Part shown: positions 23,877 through 35,400 of the stretch, one piece after another
How positions within the stretch are numbered: the first letter of the stretch is position 1
Layout of the letters: every line of letters begins with the position of its first letter
NCBI RefSeq assembly: GCF_012489685.1
Contig: NC_080042.1
Coordinates: 42,460,066-42,524,065, forward strand
Reading direction: 5' to 3'
Origin: Lotus japonicus
Lineage: Eukaryota > Streptophyta > Magnoliopsida > Fabales > Fabaceae
Length of the DNA stretch: 64,000 nt
The notes under the pieces: model-generated
Told to the model about the DNA's origin: nothing
The model's database searches: none
The model's input: only the letters and a program-made list of their open reading frames with translations
Made by a program: the position numbers and the translations under genes

Positions 23877-25266
23877 TTTGATGCACTGACGGTGTAAAGT
23901 TTTTTTACACCGTCAACCAATCAGATTTCAAGGATGTGAGAAAATCTCTCTTTTCATTTAATTTCATTAATTGACGTGGCGTATCCTTTGTAAGATCAAG
24001 TTTTGATCTAGTAGTACAACTCTATGTTTTGATGATTACAAGTTAACCTTTTGATATGAACAATTGTGGTACTCTAACGTGTTTTTCTGAGTGTGCTATT
24101 TACAGGCTCTGACCCTGACTCAATTTCACACAAATCAGAAGCACTGTGTATAAAGGGTAACCCAAGCAACGCTTTCGCATTCACCATGTTCAGTATGAAC
24201 AGTGGAAAAGCTTCAGAAGATCTGAAGCTATACAAACTCTGATGAGGACTCAGTCGCTAGAAGCTCTGATGATCCAGAAGTTCTGACAACCAAGAAACAC
24301 TGAAGGTTCAGATGTTCCGATGGTGTAGAAGACTCTGAAGATCCAGAAGCTGAATAGTGGAAACTCTGAAGTCCAGAAGCAAGAAACTCTGAAGGCCATG
24401 TTCTTCCCTCTGAGTTCAGAATCAGAAGATACAATGGTCAGAGGATCTGTGCTTTCCCTCTGACTCTGATCAACCGGCTTCACAAGTTCCAATATGAAGT
24501 ATTCCTCTGATCAGAAGTCTCCTAGGTTAAAAGGTCAAGTCGCTATCCAAGTACAAAAGCAAGTGTACCTTCCTGACGACCTACCTAACGTTCTCAGCCA
24601 CAGCAGAAGCTGGATTTTCCAGAACTGCCCTCCAACGGTAGCATTTCCCATGCAACGCTCAACCCTAATCCTTGGAGTATATATAGAGGCTGAAGATTGA
24701 AAGAAGCGGCTAGAAGAAGAAAAAAAATATACAAGAAGCAATACACACGCGCAAGATATATTCTAAGCTTTCTTTCATCTTGTAATTTATTTTAGTTTAC
24801 ACTCAGCTTATTCAGAAGCAAACCCTTGTAAACACCAACCTCAAACAGTTGTTTGATTTTCCTTTAGGAGATCAAGGTTGATCGGATCCTAGAGAAGACT
24901 AAGAGAGTGAATCTTAGTGTGAGCTAAGTCAGTGTAATTGTTAGTCACTTGTAGGTTTCAAGTGCAGTTGTAACTCTTACCTGATTAGTGGATTGCCTTC
25001 ATTCTAAGAAGGAAGAAATCACCTTAACGGGTGGACTGGAGTAGCTTGAGTGATTTATCAAGTGAACCAGGATAAAATCCTTGTGTGCTTTTCTATCTCT
25101 ATCTTTTGCACTTCGTTCTCGAAAAGATTTGTTAAAATCTTTAAGGTGGTAGTTTTGTACTGAAAACGTTATTCAAACCCCCCCTTTCTACCGTTTTTCA
25201 TACCTTCATCCTTAAAATCTGATTAGTTGACGGTGTAAAAAAACTTTACACCGTCGGTGCATCAAA
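23877..25266. mobile_element. MITE nested in the hAT-like element, split by a copia solo LTR
   Basis: The left end TTTGATGCACTGACGGTGTA and right end (reverse complement TTTGATGCACCGACGG) are inverted repeats of about 60 bp. Each end is itself a hairpin: GACGGTGTAAAG, a T run, then ACACCGTC. Without the LTR inside it is about 170 bp. Confidence 0.65.
23989..25208 (+). mobile_element. Copia (SIRE-like) solo LTR, TSD TCCTT
   Basis: It starts TGTAAGATCAAG and ends CATACCTTCA. TCCTT stands directly before (23984-23988) and after (25209-25213). It matches the LTRs of element A (47684-48889). A TATATATAG box is at about 24680. No internal region remains. Confidence 0.9.
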
Positions 25267-25865
25267 CTTTTTCTCATATTTTTTTGGTATTGCTATTGGT
25301 GAGACTTTCTAGTTGAACTCATAACATTTAAAGATAAAGAACAAGTATAATTCTACTTTTTTCATGTGTCAACATATAAAATGTGAAAGATTGCTTAAAA
25401 TTTCTCAATGCACATTTTTTTTTATTTCACCAAATTTTCTAAGTGGGCTAGCCCGCCAACCCGTTTTCCCGCCAAAATATGGGTTGGGTTGAGACTTTGA
25501 ACCCAAATACCAAAAGTGGGCTAGCCCAACCCAACCCACATTTCGGCGGGTTATTGGCGGGTTGGGCCCAGCCCGGCCCGCCAACCCATATTGCCACCCT
25601 AGTTTTACTTACAGTTCTGGTTTGTATATATTTGCCTGCGGGCTTACTACTTGGAGTCACTGCGTGTGCTCGTGACATGGAGTGCAGCTGAGGCTGTACA
25701 TGTGTATATATTGTATATCGGTTAGTTTAGTTGTTGGGTTTTGTCTTTATTTCCTTTATCGCTTTTATTTAAAGGAATCAATCTAAAAAAAAATTACCTG
25801 TTTTCCGCGTAAAGTTTATTTTTGGTTACTAAAGTGACACCTGGAAATCGGGGTGTTACAAAAAG

Positions 25866-28005
25866 TTTGGTGAATTGAGTGACAAGCCAGTCGATCATGG
25901 CACAGAGCAGTCAAATACTGACCCTTCCCATGTTTGCATGGTGGAATTAGCTGAAGCTGTTGACACCAAAATGGTGGACCCAGTTGCTGAAGAGGAAACT
26001 CCAGATATTGCAGGAGTTTATCCAAAACCGGGGGAGACTTTGGTCGAATTCTTGTCCAAAAGTCAAGAAGGTGACAAAGAGGTTATGTTGTGCCCTAGAT
26101 GCAGCGCTGTTTTCGACAAGGCTACCGCCAAGTTATACCAAGACTCTGAAATGAAGAAGAACTACCAACAGAGAGTCCCTGTGGCCAGAAGATTGGTCTA
26201 CCTAGAGGAAAACATTACCCAGAGGCCGAAATCAGAGACCACGCAACCTCGAGATCACTGGGTTAGAAAGGACAAAACTTATGTCCTTCATGCTGGAGCA
26301 CCACAAGACAAGTGGGTTAGGCCAAAATTTCAGAAGCAGTTGCCAAAGAAGAAATGGCAAGTTGTCGAAATTGGCCAAGACTCGTCCTATCTGAACAATT
26401 CCCAAGTTTCAGGGAACTACTCCTATGGATCGAAGAACTACTTCGGGAAGAACCAGATGACCGGGACTCAGTGGAGGCGATTTCTGAGGAAGAAGAAAGC
26501 TGCTGCTGAAACTGCAAAGGCTAGACAATACTGGAAGGATCGCCAAGGCCCAAATAAGGAATTTCCTAACTCCAAGGATTCAAAGCCAATGGAAGTCGAA
26601 ACTAGAGAGTCGGAAAAAGAAGATCGCAAGAAAGGAAAGGAAGTCTGGGAAGATGATGAAGACATGTTGACGGAAGATTTCGACTCTGAAGACGATCTCG
26701 ATATAATATGTGTGGTGTCCATCCTGCCCGCTGAATTCGACCAAGTCACTGATGACAAAAAGAGCTATTGCGTCGAAGAGGAAGCTGACGACAATCCTAG
26801 GTGTTACTATGTGATGACCAAAGGGGGTGTCGAAGAAGAGCGGGCGGTATTCCCAAAAGCGACTGACTTGATGAAGAAACACCTCAAGCCATTGTTCTTG
26901 TGGGCTAGAGTGGAAGACCAAGGAATCAACAAAGTGTTATTAGATGGTGATGCTGCTATCAATCTTATGCCCCAATTCATGATGAAAAAGCTAGGGAAGA
27001 CTGAGGCAGATTTAACCCCACACAACATGGTACTTTCCGACTATGAAGCTAAGACCAATGGTTCTTTAAGAGCTATTATGTTGGAAATCACTGTGGGAAC
27101 TGTGAAGCGCCACACACTTTTCATAGTGGTGCCATCAAAGGCTAATTATAACTTACTTCTGGGTCGAGGATGGATTCACGGAGTGGGGGTAGTTCCATCC
27201 ACTTTGCACCAGAGGATCTCGATCTGGAGAGAGGACGGAATCCTAGAAAATGTAGAAGCTGACCAAAGTTACTTCATGGCTGAAGCAGATCATGTCGATA
27301 AGGAGAATTTTGAAAAGAAGTTGGCTACAATTGGCCCATATGATTCCTTGGCCAGCGAGTTTCGCGACAAAGATGTCGATTATACGGTAAAGTTGGATCC
27401 ATACCTTGGTTTTACCATGAACCAATACGTTGAAGTTGCTGATGCCACAAAAGGGTGGCAAACCGACGATCATGATGATTCAGTCGAGCCTAGCTCGAAT
27501 CACGGCCTACGTGACCGAAAACCGAATAAAAACGGCCTTGGAGGCCGAAAATATGGCAAGGGACAAATTCTCCGCCAAAGAAAAACGTTGATGGTGATAC
27601 GACCAATGTTTTCGAATCGTCAGTCGCAAACGACGAAGCCGAAAAGACACTGGCCAATCTAAAGTTAGACAGCATATGTGATGAAGACGCCGACATTAGG
27701 CTGAAAAAACCAGACGAAGGGGCCACAGAACCAGAAGATCTTCGAATGGATTGCATCTATGATGATGGCCCTTTAGGGTTCAAAAAGCCAGTGGCAGACT
27801 TCGTAGAGAAGATGGAAGCTCAAGATCCTTTAGAAAGAAGTGGATTTAGGAGATGGCTCCAAAAAGAGGCCAACTTACATAAGTTTGCTTATCGACCCAA
27901 AGCTCAAGAAAGAAATGATAAGTCTGCTACAGGAATACAAGGATTTCTTTGCATGGGATTACGACGAGATGCCTGGACTAAGTCGATAATTGGTGGAGTT
28001 GAAAC
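25866..28005 (+). pseudogene. Tat-lineage protease region, frame-shifted
   Basis: This continues the gag frame after the solo LTR. A basic/acidic linker leads to the aspartic protease near 26900-27200: LLDGDAAINLMP, then LEITVGTVKRHTLFIVVP and NLLLGRGWIHG. The lineage usually has Asp-Gly-Gly or Asp-Ser/Thr-Gly; here it reads Asp-Gly-Asp, so the active site is probably lost. A frameshift lies near 27585, after which AEKTLANLKLD appears in another frame. A second shift lies near 27905, before EYKDFFAWDYDEMPGL. The typical junction to RT then ends in a stop near 28000. Confidence 0.85.
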
Positions 28006-28970
28006 TGCCTATTAGACAAGACAAGAAGCCTGTGAAGCAAACTCCAAGGAGATTTGCTCCAGATGTGGTGGTCAAAATCAAGGAAGAGATTGAAAGCCTT
28101 CTTCGCTGCAAGTTCATCAGAACTACTAGGTGTGTGGAATGGTTAGCCAATATTGTCCCTGTAATTAAAAAGAATGGCAAAAAGCGAGTCTGTATTGATT
28201 TTAGAGACTTAAATGCTGCCACTCCAAAAGACGAATATCCTATGCCCATTGCTGAAATGCTTGTAGACTCAGCAGCTGGTCATGAGTATTTGAGTCTTTT
28301 GGATGGTTATTCTGGATATAACCAAATTTTCATTGCAGAGGATGATGTGTCGAAAACTGCGTTTACATGTTCTGGTGCCTTGGGGACATGTGAATGGGTG
28401 GTGATGCCTTTTGGCTTGAAAAATGCCGGGGAAACTTACCAACGAGTAATGAATATCATTTTCCATGATTTCATTGCAACATTTATGAAAGTATATATCG
28501 ACGACATCGTCGTAAAATCTCCGTCGAGATTAGATCATCTAAGCCATCTTCGATAATCCTTTGAAAGGATGAGAAAGCATGGTTTAAAGATGAATCCACT
28601 CAAATGTGCCTTTGGTGTGGTTGCAGGTGATTTCTAGGGATTCGTAGTGCACAAGAAGGGCATCGAGATCAACAAAAATAAAGCTAAAGTCATTTTCGAC
28701 ACAAAGCCGCCAAGTAACAAGCAGCAATTGCAATCACTATTGGGAAAGATTAATTTCCTAAGGAGATTTATATGCAACCTAAGTCGCAGAACTAAGGTAT
28801 TTTCTCCGCTTTTACGTTTGAAGAAGGGAGAAGAATTCGTCTGGGAAGAAGAACATCAGCAAGCTTTTGACGATCTTAAGACATATTTGGCCAACCCTCC
28901 AGTAATGAACCCACCTATGAAAGGAAGGCCAATGAAGCTGTACATTTCTGCATCTGATGAGACAATTGGG
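28006..28970 (+). pseudogene. Tat-lineage reverse transcriptase and start of RNase H
   Basis: RT motifs in order: CIDFRDLNAATPKDEYPMP (about 28190), LLDGYSGYNQIFIAEDD, VMPFGLKNAGETYQR and the catalytic YIDDIVVKS (about 28495). The YIDD aspartates are intact. Stops follow at 28554 (CAA-to-TAA context) and about 28636 (TTG-to-TAG context). The connection domain then reads KKGIEINKNKAKVI to FLRRFI and LYISASDETIG, where a copia solo LTR cuts it. The enzyme would copy element RNA into DNA, but the chain is broken. Confidence 0.88.
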
Positions 28971-30203
28971 TGAAGGTATGAAAAACGATAGAAAAGGGGG
29001 GGGGTTTGAATAGGGTTTTCAATCTAAAACTTTTCCCACTTGAGATTTTAACAAGTCTCTTCAAACACAGAAGATAAAAGTGCTAAGATAAGAGTTCAAG
29101 AAAGCACACAATGATTTTATCCTGGTTCACTTGATAAATCCCTCAAGCTAATCCAGTCCACCCGTTAAGGTGATTTCTTCATTCTTAGAATGAAGACAAT
29201 CCTCTAATCAGAGTTTGTTACAACTGCACTTGCAACCTGCAAAGTAACTAACAATACAATGACTTAGCTATCACTAAGATTCACTCTCTTATTCCTCTCA
29301 ATGATCTAACTAACCTTGATCTCCTTAAGGAAAAACAAACAACTGTGTGATAGTTTGGGTTTACAAAGAATTGCTTCTTAGAAAGCTTAAAGTAAACACA
29401 ATAAGAACAGTTTGAAGAAAGATTGCTAAGAGAATATTTGTATATTGCGTGAGCTTTCTTAGGCGGCATCTTTCATCTTCAGCCTCTTTATATACTCCAA
29501 GAATTAGGGTTTAGACGTTTGCATGAAAATGCTACCGTTGGAGGGCAGATCTGGGATTTCCAGGTTTTGCTGTGGCTTAATAAGTTAGGTAAGGTCGTCA
29601 AGAATAGTACAGTTGCTTTTGTACTTGGATAGCGACTTGACCTTTAACCTAGATGACTTCTGATCAGAGCGACGCTTCATGTTGGAACTTGTGAAGCTTG
29701 GTGATCAGAGTCAGAGGGAAGCTTGGATCCTCTGACCTTTGTAACTTCTGCTTCTGGACTCAGAGGAGAAGTACTTGGTCTTAAGAGCCAGCTTACTTTT
29801 GGACTTCAGAGTCTTCACTTCTCAGCTTCTGGACCTTCAGAGCTTCTGGACCTTCAGAGCCTCTGGACCTTCAGAGCTTCTGAACCTTCAGAGCTTCTGG
29901 ACCTTCAGAGCTTCTGGTCTTCAGAACTTCAAGTGATCTGAATCCATATCAGAGCTTAACTATCTTCAGATCTTCTAAATCTTATTCTACTGTATAGATT
30001 GAACATAGTGAGTGCGAAAGCGTTGCGTAGGTTACTCTTTGAGTATAGTGCTTATGATTTATGTGTAATTAGACCAGAGTCAGAGCCTGTCATTAAAACA
30101 CTCAGAAAACAATGTTAGAGTACCATAATTGTTCATACATAATAGTTAACATGTAATCATCAAAACATAGAGTTGTACTACTTGATCAAAACTTGATCTT
30201 ACA
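28971..30203 (-). mobile_element. Copia (SIRE-like) solo LTR, TSD TTGGG
   Basis: In minus orientation it begins TGTAAGATCAAG (at 30203) and ends CATACCTTCA (at 28971). TTGGG flanks both sides (28966-28970 and 30204-30208). It lies inside the Tat pol, splitting the sequence coding ...ETIG/SMLAQDD. A tandem block of about six 17 bp units (CTTCTGGACCTTCAGAG) occupies 29815-29935. Confidence 0.92.
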
Positions 30204-31005
30204 TTGGGAGCATGTTAGCTCAAGATGATTAAAATGGCAATGAAAGAGCCATCTTCTACCTTAGTCGTATTTTAAATGATGCAGAGACGAGATATAGCTC
30301 GATCAAAAAGCTTTGTTTATGTTTGTATTTTTCTTGTTTAAAATTGAAGTATTATATAAAGCCAGTCGATGCAATGGTTTTTTCACATTTTGATATATTG
30401 AAACATATGTTGTCTAAGCCAATTCTCCATAGTCGTATAGGCAAGTGGGCACTGGCGTTAACAGAGTATTCTTTGTTTTATACTCCGTTGAAAGCGATAA
30501 AAGGCCAAGCGATGGCAGACTTCTTGGTAGAACATACACTGCCTAAAGAAATTATAACTTTCGTAGGTTTGCAACCGTGGAAGTTATATTTCGACAGATC
30601 CCAGCATAAAAGGGGAGCCGGAATAGGGATATTCGTCATGTCCCCACAAGGGATACCTACAAAGTTCAAATTCCGTATCAAAGAGAAATGTTCGAATAAT
30701 GAAGCGGAATATGAAGCTTTAATATCAGGTCTAGAAATTCTCTTGGCTTTAGGAGCCAAAGGAATCATCGTAAAAGGGGATTCCAAGTTAGTTGTAAAAC
30801 AATTAACTAAAGAATACAAGTTTTTAAGTGAAAATCTGATGAAATACTTCATCAAAGCGTCAAGCTTACTGGCGAAATTTGACGAAGTCGAGCTAAAACA
30901 TGTGCTAAGAATCAAAAATCAAGAAGCCAACGATCTAGCCCAATTGGCTTCCAGATACAAAGTGGCTAAGGAAAAGCTTAAGGAGTTAGTCGAGATCAAG
31001 GGCTA
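30204..31005 (+). pseudogene. Tat-lineage RNase H and second (archaeal-type) RNase H
   Basis: After the solo LTR the chain resumes with SMLAQDD, a stop at about 30226, then AIFYLSRILNDAETRYSSIKKLC. That is the end of the standard RNase H-linked region. From about 30590 a second RNase H follows (LYFDRSQHKRGAGIGIFV, NNEAEYEALISGLEILL, KGDSKLVVKQL), of the type that marks Tat elements among plant Ty3/gypsy. In the first motif the expected Asp-Gly after the strand reads Asp-Arg. It is open to 31006. Confidence 0.85.
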
Positions 31006-31129
31006 GCTAGCGCCAGAAAACTTTGAGATTCTAACCATAGACAACATGGCCCCAAATGATTGGAGAGCACCTTTGGTCGAATATTTGCAGAATCCATCAA
31101 GTCATGCATAGAGAAAAATCAAATACAGG

Positions 31130-32329
31130 GTGTTGAGTTATACCATCATGGGCAATGAGTTGTTCAAAAAGAATGTTGATGGCACTTTGCTGAAGTGTCT
31201 GAGTGAAAGCGAGGCGTTCATATCAGTGTCGGCAGTGCATGATGGCCTATGCAGTGCCCACCAAGCTGGGATTAAAATGAAGTGGGTGCTTTTCCGACAA
31301 GGAATGTACTGGCCAACCATCTTGAAGGATTGCATTGAATACGCAAAGGGGTGCCAAGATTGTCAGAAACATGCAGGAATTCAACATGTCCCAGCAAGCG
31401 AATTACATTCAATTATCAAACTGTGGCCTTTCCGAGGATGGGCCTTAGACTTAATTGGCGAGATTCATCCTTCGTCATCAAAACATCACAGATACATAAT
31501 AGTAGCAATTGATTATTTCACCAAGTGGGTGGAAGCTATCCCTTTGCAGAATGTGACCCAGGAGACAGTGATCGATTTTGTCCAAAACCACATTGTGTAT
31601 CGCTTTGGTTTACCGGAGTCACTCACTACAGACTAAGGCACAGTTTTCCTTGGTCGGAAAATGGCGGCTTTTACGGAATCTTGGGGTATAAAGTTACTGA
31701 CTTTGATGACTTACTACACTCAAGCAAATGGCCAAGTAGAAGCGGCCAACAAAACGCTAATTGGTCTAATAAAGAAACATGTAGGTCGAAAACCCAAGAG
31801 TTGACATGAAACTTTAGGCCAAGTGTTATTGGCTTACAGGAATTCTCCTAGAGATGCTACAGGGACAACACCTTTCCGACTAACTTATGGTCAGGAATTA
31901 ATGTTACCAGCCGAGGTTTATTTGCAATCTTGTAGAATCCAAAGACAAGAAGAAATTCCTAGTGAAGATTATTGGAGCTTGATGTTGGACGAACTAGTAG
32001 ATCTCGACGAAGAAAGGTTATTGGCGTTAGATACACTGACTCGACAAAAGGAGCGTATCGCGAGAGCTTACAACAAAAAGGTTAGATCTAAATCATTTGT
32101 TGTAGGTGATTTCGTTTGGAAAGTCATTTTGCCAATGGATAAAAGAGATAAATGTTTTGGTAAATGGGCTCCATGTTGGGAAGGCCCTTTTAGAGTCGAG
32201 AAATTACTTTCAAATAATGCTTACGAGATCAAAGAATTAGGCAACCATAGTCGTATTTTGGCGATAAATGGTAAGTATCTTAAACGATATACGCCTACGT
32301 TATTCGAAATAAGCATATCAGAAAATTAA
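31130..32329 (+). pseudogene. Tat-lineage integrase with two stops
   Basis: The zinc-binding motif (H...H...C..C: DGLCSAHQAG ... GCQDCQKHAG) is followed by the catalytic core: WALDLIGEIHPSS, YFTKWVEAIPL, ESLTTD. A TAA stop stands at 31634 (CAA context), then TYYTQANGQVEAANKTLIG in frame. A TGA stands near 31805 where Trp is expected (TGG to TGA), and then the C-terminal region LLAYRNSPRDATGTTPFRLTYG to KYLKRYTPTLFE. Catalytic Asp, Asp and Glu all appear present. The protein would insert element DNA; stops prevent a full chain. Confidence 0.88.
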
Positions 32330-32496
32330 AATATTGGCGTAGCAAACGCCAAATTCCATTCATATGGCATCAAAGTTCATTACAAAGATAAGTACAAAAT
32401 TGCCATTATACGTAACAAAGTTCGAACGAAAAGCCAACATTTGGCTGAAAAAAGAAGAAAAGCCAACACTTGGCTGAATAAAAAGGGATAAAAGAT

Positions 32497-35400
32497 TTAG
32501 AGATCCTGATTCTTCAAGGTTTCAAATTGACCCCTGAGGTCGGCAAGTCGCGCTTCAAGGCCAGCTTTCTTCGCATCATTGTCTTGAAGTTCCTTTTTGA
32601 GAGCCAAAGCCTTTTGAACTGCAGTGCCACCAGACGAAATCAAGATCTTTAGCTGACTGGCCGTTGCGGGCAAAGATTCTTGCAACTCAGCCTTTCGAGT
32701 GGTGAACTTGGCGATTTCGGCCTCCACACGATCAAGTTCTTCCTGCTCAGCCTTTTGTTGAGCCTTCAAGATAGACATTTTAGTGTAGGAAGCTTCAACT
32801 TGAGCCTTGTGGGTCGCAATTTGCTTGGCTTGAGTGTCCCTCGCATTATCAACCATCTTAACTTCTCCACAAACAGAAAGGAAATTGATTAAAACTTCTT
32901 GAAGGTTTTGAACATAGTTCCTTTGAACATAGTCCCTCGAACAGCACCCTGGTCAGAACGGAGTCTGTCGAGGAAAGCAGCGTCAGAAATTTTGGTTTTC
33001 AGCCTAGCTAAATCTTCTTCAATCTTGGCAGAAGTTTGGTCTTGTTTCTCGACGATTCCAACGTCCCTCTTAGGGGAAGAAACATCCAAGTTGTCATCAA
33101 GAAATTTGTGGAAAAGCGACTCAGGATCTTCTTCGAGAAGAGCCTCAAGCAGATCGCTAGAGATTCGCGAAATCGACTTGGCCTGCGAAGACGAAGACAC
33201 GTCTTTGACAACAGGGAGAACGGCTTCTTTAACAACTTTCAGAGCATGTGTTGGCGAGGCCGAAGAAGGTTTTGGTGAAGTCCTGAGATCATCAGGAATA
33301 GGGACATCGGTTTCTTCATGATGCACTGCCTCAGGTTTCCTTGACGGTGGGGTTGAGTCAGCCGAAGGAGTCGGTCTCGGAGTTTTGTTTGGCCTCAAAG
33401 CAATCTCGCCCTGAAAAGAAACGTCATCGAGATTAGCTTCAGGCATAAAATACATTTTGTGACCCGGATGTTTCCATGCCAAAGGTTGGGAGGCCAGAAA
33501 TTCATCAAGTTTGGCGAACTCAGGGTCGGAATCAGTGGTGCCAGATCCATCGGAACTTGAAGAAATAAGCACAACTTCGCGCAAAACTTTGGCACTTGAA
33601 AGATTAGGTTTGCTAAAGTTATGGAATAAGGAGAGAACTTCAGAACCAAAGTTTTCCGCTAGGTCGAAACAACGAAAAGCATTGCATATGCGAAAAATAC
33701 CTGTTCGAGGGGACGCGACAAGGTGTTTATCGATGGGCTGGAATTCTTAGAGCTTTCGTCCGGAGAAGAAGGATGAGCATTAGGGATTTTGCGACCGGCG
33801 TCGCGCTTACGCTTAACCGGTGTAGGATCAACGGTTTCAATCTGGCGTTTAGAGGCCTGTTTCACATCTGGTTTAGGGTCAGAATTCGGCGGAGGACTAG
33901 ATACCTCATCTTCATTGGCAACCTAAAATAAAAGAAGAGAAAGTTCAAGAAGAAGCCATGACCAAGCCAAAAATAGTTAAATGAAGAAAGGCTTACCAAA
34001 GTTGCCTCGGAGTCGGAATTCAAGATTCCTTCTTTTTCTACAGAGCCAAACTTAGTCTTCTGATGGCCACCAATTTTGGAAGCCAGACTCCTAGAATCTT
34101 CATTATCGTTCGGGATCTCAACGGAAAGAGGATCGCGGCCCTTAGAACCGGTCGTCGAAGTAGGAGCAGATGGCTCCATGTGAGGAGGTGGTTTAGTTGA
34201 CCCACCACCCCGGCCTTTACGACGAGGCTAAGAAAAGATCAAGGCAGTCAGGTAAAAGGTTGGAAGTTTTTTCTAAAAGAAAAACTTTTTCTCGAAAAGA
34301 AGAGTACGCACCTGAGATTGACTGGGTCCTGGTTTTCGCCGAGAGCTCAACTTCGACGTTAGACTCACGTCGTCATCATCGTCGTCATCATCATCATCAA
34401 GCTTGGTCTGAACAATCTTAGGATGAAGAACATCCTTGTTTTGAGCAGGCGGTGGCAAAGGGCGAGCTGCACAAAACAAAATTTTAGCCAAAAGTATATA
34501 CTTAGAGAGTTGTCTAAGTAGAAAACAGATACCTGACGGAATGTCGACATTAAGTTTGACATTCTCAAAGTCGACATGTATGAATCCTGGGTAGTTTCCA
34601 AGGACATATTTCGACAACGTGACACGTTTTCGAGGCGGTAAGGCAGCGTTAGCAAAGAAGTTAAGGGAAACTCGCTCAATCCACTTACGTAGGACTGGCG
34701 GGAAAGCCAATGCAAACCGGCAAGTCAGGAACGGAGGAAAGCGCATATGCGTTCTTACCAAGGTATAAACGAATTTACTCCTCCCAGGAGGAAATATCAG
34801 TTTAGACTTCTTGGCTCGAGTTTCCCACGTCTCCTTTAAAACCTTGGTTGCCTTGTTCAAACTATCCCTGAAGTTGGTAGGATAGTACACCACCTCGAAA
34901 TATTCTCGGAAAGCTTTAATTTCGGCTAAGTACGTACCTTTGGATTTCGGGGCCGTCAAGTCTTTTTGTAAAGCACCAAAATAGCTGTCATTTTTTCATA
35001 ACAAACAACAATACGAGTCTCTATCGAGACCCAATATTGGACCCACCAAGCGTCAAACTCTTGGGTTCCATAGGTAACCGGCTCAAACTCGAAAGGGGAG
35101 ATCTTCCAATTTTTAGAGTTGTAATGCTCCAAAAAGATCTTAAAGAGTTTAAGAGATTTGATGTGGTTGGGATAACGTATGTGGTTCTCGTCGAAAAGCG
35201 TGCAAGGAACCATTTGACAAACGCCAAATTGCTTGGCCACCAGTTGCAGGTTATATGCAAAAAGGTTATAATCCGACTTATTAAACCCAGCATACAAAGC
35301 TTTGGACGACAAAAACTCCTTCCAGAAAAGGCGACTATCAGCTTGGGATCCTGAGTCGAGATAGGGATATGATGCTCTTAGCCATGAAGGACCATAAGAA

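Larger units (their letters stand above)
23271..25599. mobile_element. hAT-like non-autonomous element nested in the solo LTR
   Basis: The ends GGGGTGGCAA and TTGCCACCC are inverted, and the subterminal regions are both built of GGGTTGGGTT / GCGGGTT-like units in opposite orientation. TACTTTTA (23263-23270) and TAGTTTTA (25600-25607) match at 7 of 8 positions, as expected for the 8 bp hAT target duplication. There is no transposase frame. Excluding nested insertions it is about 1 kb of AT-rich filler. Confidence 0.7.
19584..25860 (+). mobile_element. Solo Tekay-type LTR inserted in the Tat gag
   Basis: It starts TGTAAGACCTGG, ends CGGGGTGTTACA, and is flanked by AAAAG on both sides (19579-19583 and 25861-25865). 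There is no internal retrotransposon sequence, so this is a solo LTR left by LTR-LTR recombination. Without its own inserts (23271-25607) it is about 3.9 kb. It has a TATA box (20205), a donor-like site (20343/20344), minisatellites (21690-21850 and 21925-22150), the LTR-embedded ORF (22389-23054) and the conserved box (23129-23200). Confidence 0.9.

Noticed and set aside
24228..24741. Ser/Glu-rich frames inside the copia solo LTR
   Set aside because: They arise from the CTTCTGGACCTTCAGAG-type repeats; the same repeats read differently in each LTR copy, so no conserved protein.
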